From Clostridiales bacterium (lineage in GTDB: Bacteria > Bacillota_A > Clostridia > Christensenellales > CAG-917): a stretch of DNA of 8,373 nt. The notes beneath the pieces were generated by a model, which searched no databases, was not told the DNA's origin, and worked only from the letters and a program-made list of their open reading frames with translations. Both the position numbers and the translations under genes were made by a program. Positions 7,077 through 8,373 of the stretch are shown here, piece after piece. Every line of letters begins with the position of its first letter. The first letter of the stretch is position 1. The stretch is taken from the NCBI GenBank assembly GCA_031282095.1, contig JAITEJ010000010.1, positions 1 to 8,373 of the forward strand, given 5' to 3'.

Positions 7077-7170
7077 CCGTCCAATCTCATTTAGGGCGTG
7101 GATTGAAATCGGCGGGGAGTTGTCGAGTATGCTGTCGGCCGCACTCTGCATTTAGTGTGCGGCTTGAAAC
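7077..7170. CRISPR. Possible remnant of a type I-C-like CRISPR array (two decayed repeats, one spacer-length gap)
   Basis: Two segments about 33 bp long end at 7109 and 7170. The first has GTC, then CTCATTTAGGG and CGTGGATTGAAAT, the 3' half typical of type I-C repeats. The second has GCCGCAC (7138-7144) and GTGCGGC (7157-7163), a perfect 7-bp stem, followed by TTGAAAC. Their shared right halves (CATTTAG, TTGAAA) align without gaps at a period of 61 bp, leaving about 28 bp between them. The left halves do not match, there are no further copies, and no cas gene is in the window, so this is at best a dead fragment. It could also be an unrelated hairpin. Confidence 0.33.
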
Positions 7171-7234
7171 GTTTTCAGATTTTACGTACGCGTGAAATTA
7201 GGTAATTTGCGCTATGTATTGCCGTCGTATATTA

Positions 7235-7264
7235 AAAAACAGAGCCGCCGAGAGAGCTGTTTTT
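7235..7264. terminator. Weak bidirectional terminator candidate after the SDR gene
   Basis: AAAAACAG (7235-7242) and CTGTTTTT (7257-7264) form an 8-bp stem with a 14-base loop; the run of five T on either strand would serve as the U tract. Only three of the pairs lie outside the A/T run, so the hairpin is weak. Its place, between the SDR gene and a new promoter, is where a terminator would be expected. Confidence 0.35.
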
Positions 7265-7313
7265 GATTGTTCCGCTTTTCGCAAAAAATATCGAATTTTT
7301 TGACTCAGATTGT

Positions 7314-7342
7314 TTGCAATAATTAAGAAGTCGTGGTAAAAT
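7314..7342 (+). promoter_or_regulatory. Candidate promoter upstream of the repeat array and TetR gene
   Basis: TTGCAA (7314-7319) and TAAAAT (7337-7342) are 17 bases apart, with TGG directly before the -10 giving an extended -10 (TGnTAAAAT). A second -35-like TTGACT (7300-7305) lies after an A6/T6 inverted repeat (7283-7301). Transcription from here would run through the ~40 bp array before the TetR start, giving a leader of about 290 bases. Confidence 0.45.
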
Positions 7343-7349
7343 TCATTTA

Positions 7350-7600
7350 TATATCACAAAAGAAAAACGCGTACGACGGAGAATGCGCGCGTATATTGCA
7401 AAAGAAAACGCATACGACAGAGAATGCGCGCGTATATCGCAAAAGAAAGCGCATACGAAAAGAGCAGCTTGTATATCGCAAAAGAAAACGCGTACGAAAA
7501 GAGAATACGCGCGTATATATCGCAAAAGTGAAAGCGTTTCATACGGCGGCGGCGCGGATCCGCCGTGACAGAGAGGCGCGTGTATATCGCACAAGATAAG
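7350..7600. repeat. Imperfect ~40 bp tandem array in the leader of the TetR gene
   Basis: The motif TATATCGCAAAAG recurs in varied form with TATAT at 7350, 7392, 7433, 7472, 7516 and 7583; the spacings are 42, 41, 39, 44 and 67 bp. Between anchors most units carry GAAAACGCGTACGA or a close variant and then GAGAATGCGCGCG. The core ATGCGCGCGTAT appears at 7383-7394 and 7424-7435, and a perfect palindrome ATACGCGCGTAT at 7505-7516. The region is free of stops in several frames on both strands, a side effect of the repeat unit. With the CRISPR-like remnant, terminator and promoter, it accounts for the 613-bp gene-free stretch before 7640; nothing else is visible there. Confidence 0.8.
7543..7566. 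promoter_or_regulatory. GC-rich inverted repeat between the array and the TetR start
   Basis: ACGGCGG (7543-7549) and CCGCCGT (7560-7566) form a 7-bp stem with a 10-base loop, and the core GCGGATCCGC (7554-7563) is itself palindromic. It could be an operator for the TetR protein or an RNA hairpin in the leader; no T tract follows, so it is not a normal terminator. It covers the GTG at 7565, which counts against that codon as the start. Confidence 0.35.
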
Positions 7601-7639
7601 AGGGAGCGGGTTCCTAAAAGCGGACTCAAAGCGAACGGC

Positions 7640-8212
7640 ATGAGGAAAAAGATTGAACTTGAGACGATTTTTGAGGCTTCAAAGAAGGTCTTTTCCGAAT
7701 ACGGCTTTAAAAAGGCGACCTTGCAGGACATAGCCGACGAGCTTGACGTCACTAACAGCAATCTTTATATCTATTTCGACGGTAAAAAGAAGCTTTATGA
7801 TGAAACACTCAGGTTTTATCTGAAGAAATGGTTTGATAAATCTTTTTTGCCTCTCATTAACGTGCGCGACCCGCGCGGACGCCTTAATTTGCTTATGCGC
7901 AACGCGGCGTCGTTTCTCGTCGAGGACAAACGTCTGTTGCAGATGCTTAAAAACGATGCCGGCATAATAGACGGGTTGAGCCCCGCGGGAGAGTTCCGTT
8001 TGCTTTACAACGACATAATAGGCTCGCTGTCGGCTATCGTAAAGGACGGCTCCGATTTGGAGCTTATCCGCGCTTTCGATGCGGACGCCACAGCCGAAAC
8101 ACTGTTCCGCCTGTATATATCGATGCGAATACTCCCTTTATTAAAGGGAAACGCGAGTGACGACGGAGTTTTAGAGGATATAGTGAAATTCGGACTGTTT
8201 TCATCCTTTTAG
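7640..8212 (+). CDS. TetR/AcrR-family transcriptional regulator
   Basis: This is a dimeric DNA-binding repressor with a ligand-sensing C-terminal part. From ATG 7640 it has 190 residues, the normal family size. The N-terminal domain matches the TetR helix-turn-helix: IFEASKKVFSEYGFKKAT (10-27), then TLQDIADELDVTNSNLYIYF (27-46) and GKKKLYDE (48-55). The remaining 130 residues are helical and not recognisable to me, as is usual for the ligand domain, so the effector is unknown. The frame is open back to GTG 7565 or 7580, but that extension is made from the last unit of the upstream repeat array, and the GTG at 7565 sits in a hairpin; I therefore prefer 7640, although no clear ribosome binding site precedes it. 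Self-regulation through the palindromes upstream is likely for the family but not shown. The end of the gene is duplicated at the right edge of the window. Confidence 0.9.
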   Translation: MRKKIELETIFEASKKVFSEYGFKKATLQDIADELDVTNSNLYIYFDGKKKLYDETLRFYLKKWFDKSFLPLINVRDPRGRLNLLMRNAASFLVEDKRLLQMLKNDAGIIDGLSPAGEFRLLYNDIIGSLSAIVKDGSDLELIRAFDADATAETLFRLYISMRILPLLKGNASDDGVLEDIVKFGLFSSF

Positions 8213-8303
8213 AATCCCGCGCCGGCATGAAAAAACGGCGGATCTGTGCGAAAGAATATCCGCGTATTAAGGGGAAAGTATTCGGATGAAGTACGTCGGA
8301 AAC

Positions 8304-8373
8304 TTTATTTGTTAACGCGAGATGCTGAGAACGACGGAGTTTTAGAGGATATAGTGAAATTCGGACTGTTTTC
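8304..8373 (+). repeat. Partial second copy of the 3' end of the TetR gene
   Basis: Bases 8331-8373 are identical to 8160-8202 over 43 bp, up to the window edge, and the likeness extends left in diverged form (CTTTATT, then ACGCGAG) to about 8304. The copy is in a frame open from 8231 to the edge and would again encode DGVLEDIVKFGLF; a GTG at 8246 could start it, but no ribosome binding site is evident. It may be the tail of a duplicated regulator fragment or the start of a longer duplication. Bases 8213-8303 hold nothing I can identify. Confidence 0.85.

Noticed and set aside
7333..7599. Small basic protein of 88 residues encoded across the ~40 bp array
   Set aside because: Its GTG lies in the likely -10 region, no good ribosome binding site precedes it, and open frames on both strands here follow from the repeat unit.
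7350..7600. CRISPR array
   Set aside because: The spacings vary from 39 to 67 bp and the whole unit is repetitive, with no unique spacers between constant repeats.
7565..7639. N-terminal extension of the TetR protein
   Set aside because: Made of the last array unit and a hairpin; the protein from 7640 already has full family length.
7354..7761. Minus-strand hydrophobic repeat protein
   Set aside because: It is the shadow of the purine-rich array and of the TetR gene; no start signal of its own.
8134..8148. CCCTTTATTAAAGGG palindrome as an operator
   Set aside because: It lies inside the TetR coding sequence and is not kept in the partial duplicate; probably chance.

Overview
The window reads as a piece of a bacterial chromosome, most likely from a Gram-positive-type Firmicute. 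Support for this: a BcrA-like ABC ATPase with an ABC-2 permease, two subtilases with a Sec signal at the N terminus and a membrane anchor at the C terminus, a TetR regulator, and GGAG-type ribosome binding sites. A gut Clostridia or Christensenellales-like lineage fits the style of the genes, but that is inference; nothing here fixes the taxon. All genes I can support lie on the + strand, and TAA, TGA and TAG are all used as ordinary stops.

Layout. (1) 1-1195: the 3' part of an ABC transporter ATPase gene, open to the left edge. Its visible N-terminal part is a run of GQPxNGAQYPY repeats joined in frame to a complete ATPase domain. (2) 1196-1548: a gap filled mainly by an imperfect 75-76 bp tandem repeat. 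(3) 1549-2319: a six-helix ABC-2 permease broken by one in-frame TAG. (4) 2387-4282 and 4448-6286: two diverged tandem copies of a membrane-anchored subtilisin-like (S8) protease, each with two Ig-like modules between the catalytic domain and the C-terminal transmembrane helix. (5) 6304-7026: a short-chain dehydrogenase of FabG/YmfI type, almost touching the second protease gene. (6) 7027-7639: a gene-free stretch with two CRISPR-like repeat remnants, a weak terminator, a good promoter candidate and an imperfect ~40 bp tandem array. (7) 7640-8212: a TetR-family regulator. (8) 8213-8373: no intact gene; the right edge carries a second copy of the last part of the TetR gene.

How the genes may work together. 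The ATPase and permease are a matched pair that would export or give immunity to a small molecule or peptide, but the permease looks inactivated. The two proteases would act on the outer face of the membrane. Their substrate is unknown; no peptide precursor or modification enzyme is visible. The SDR is cytoplasmic, and its position behind the protease gene may reflect co-transcription rather than a shared pathway. The most striking property is repeat content: four unrelated tandem or direct repeat families (33/36 bp coding, 75/76 bp, ~24 bp, ~40 bp) plus a duplicated gene end, all within 8.4 kb.
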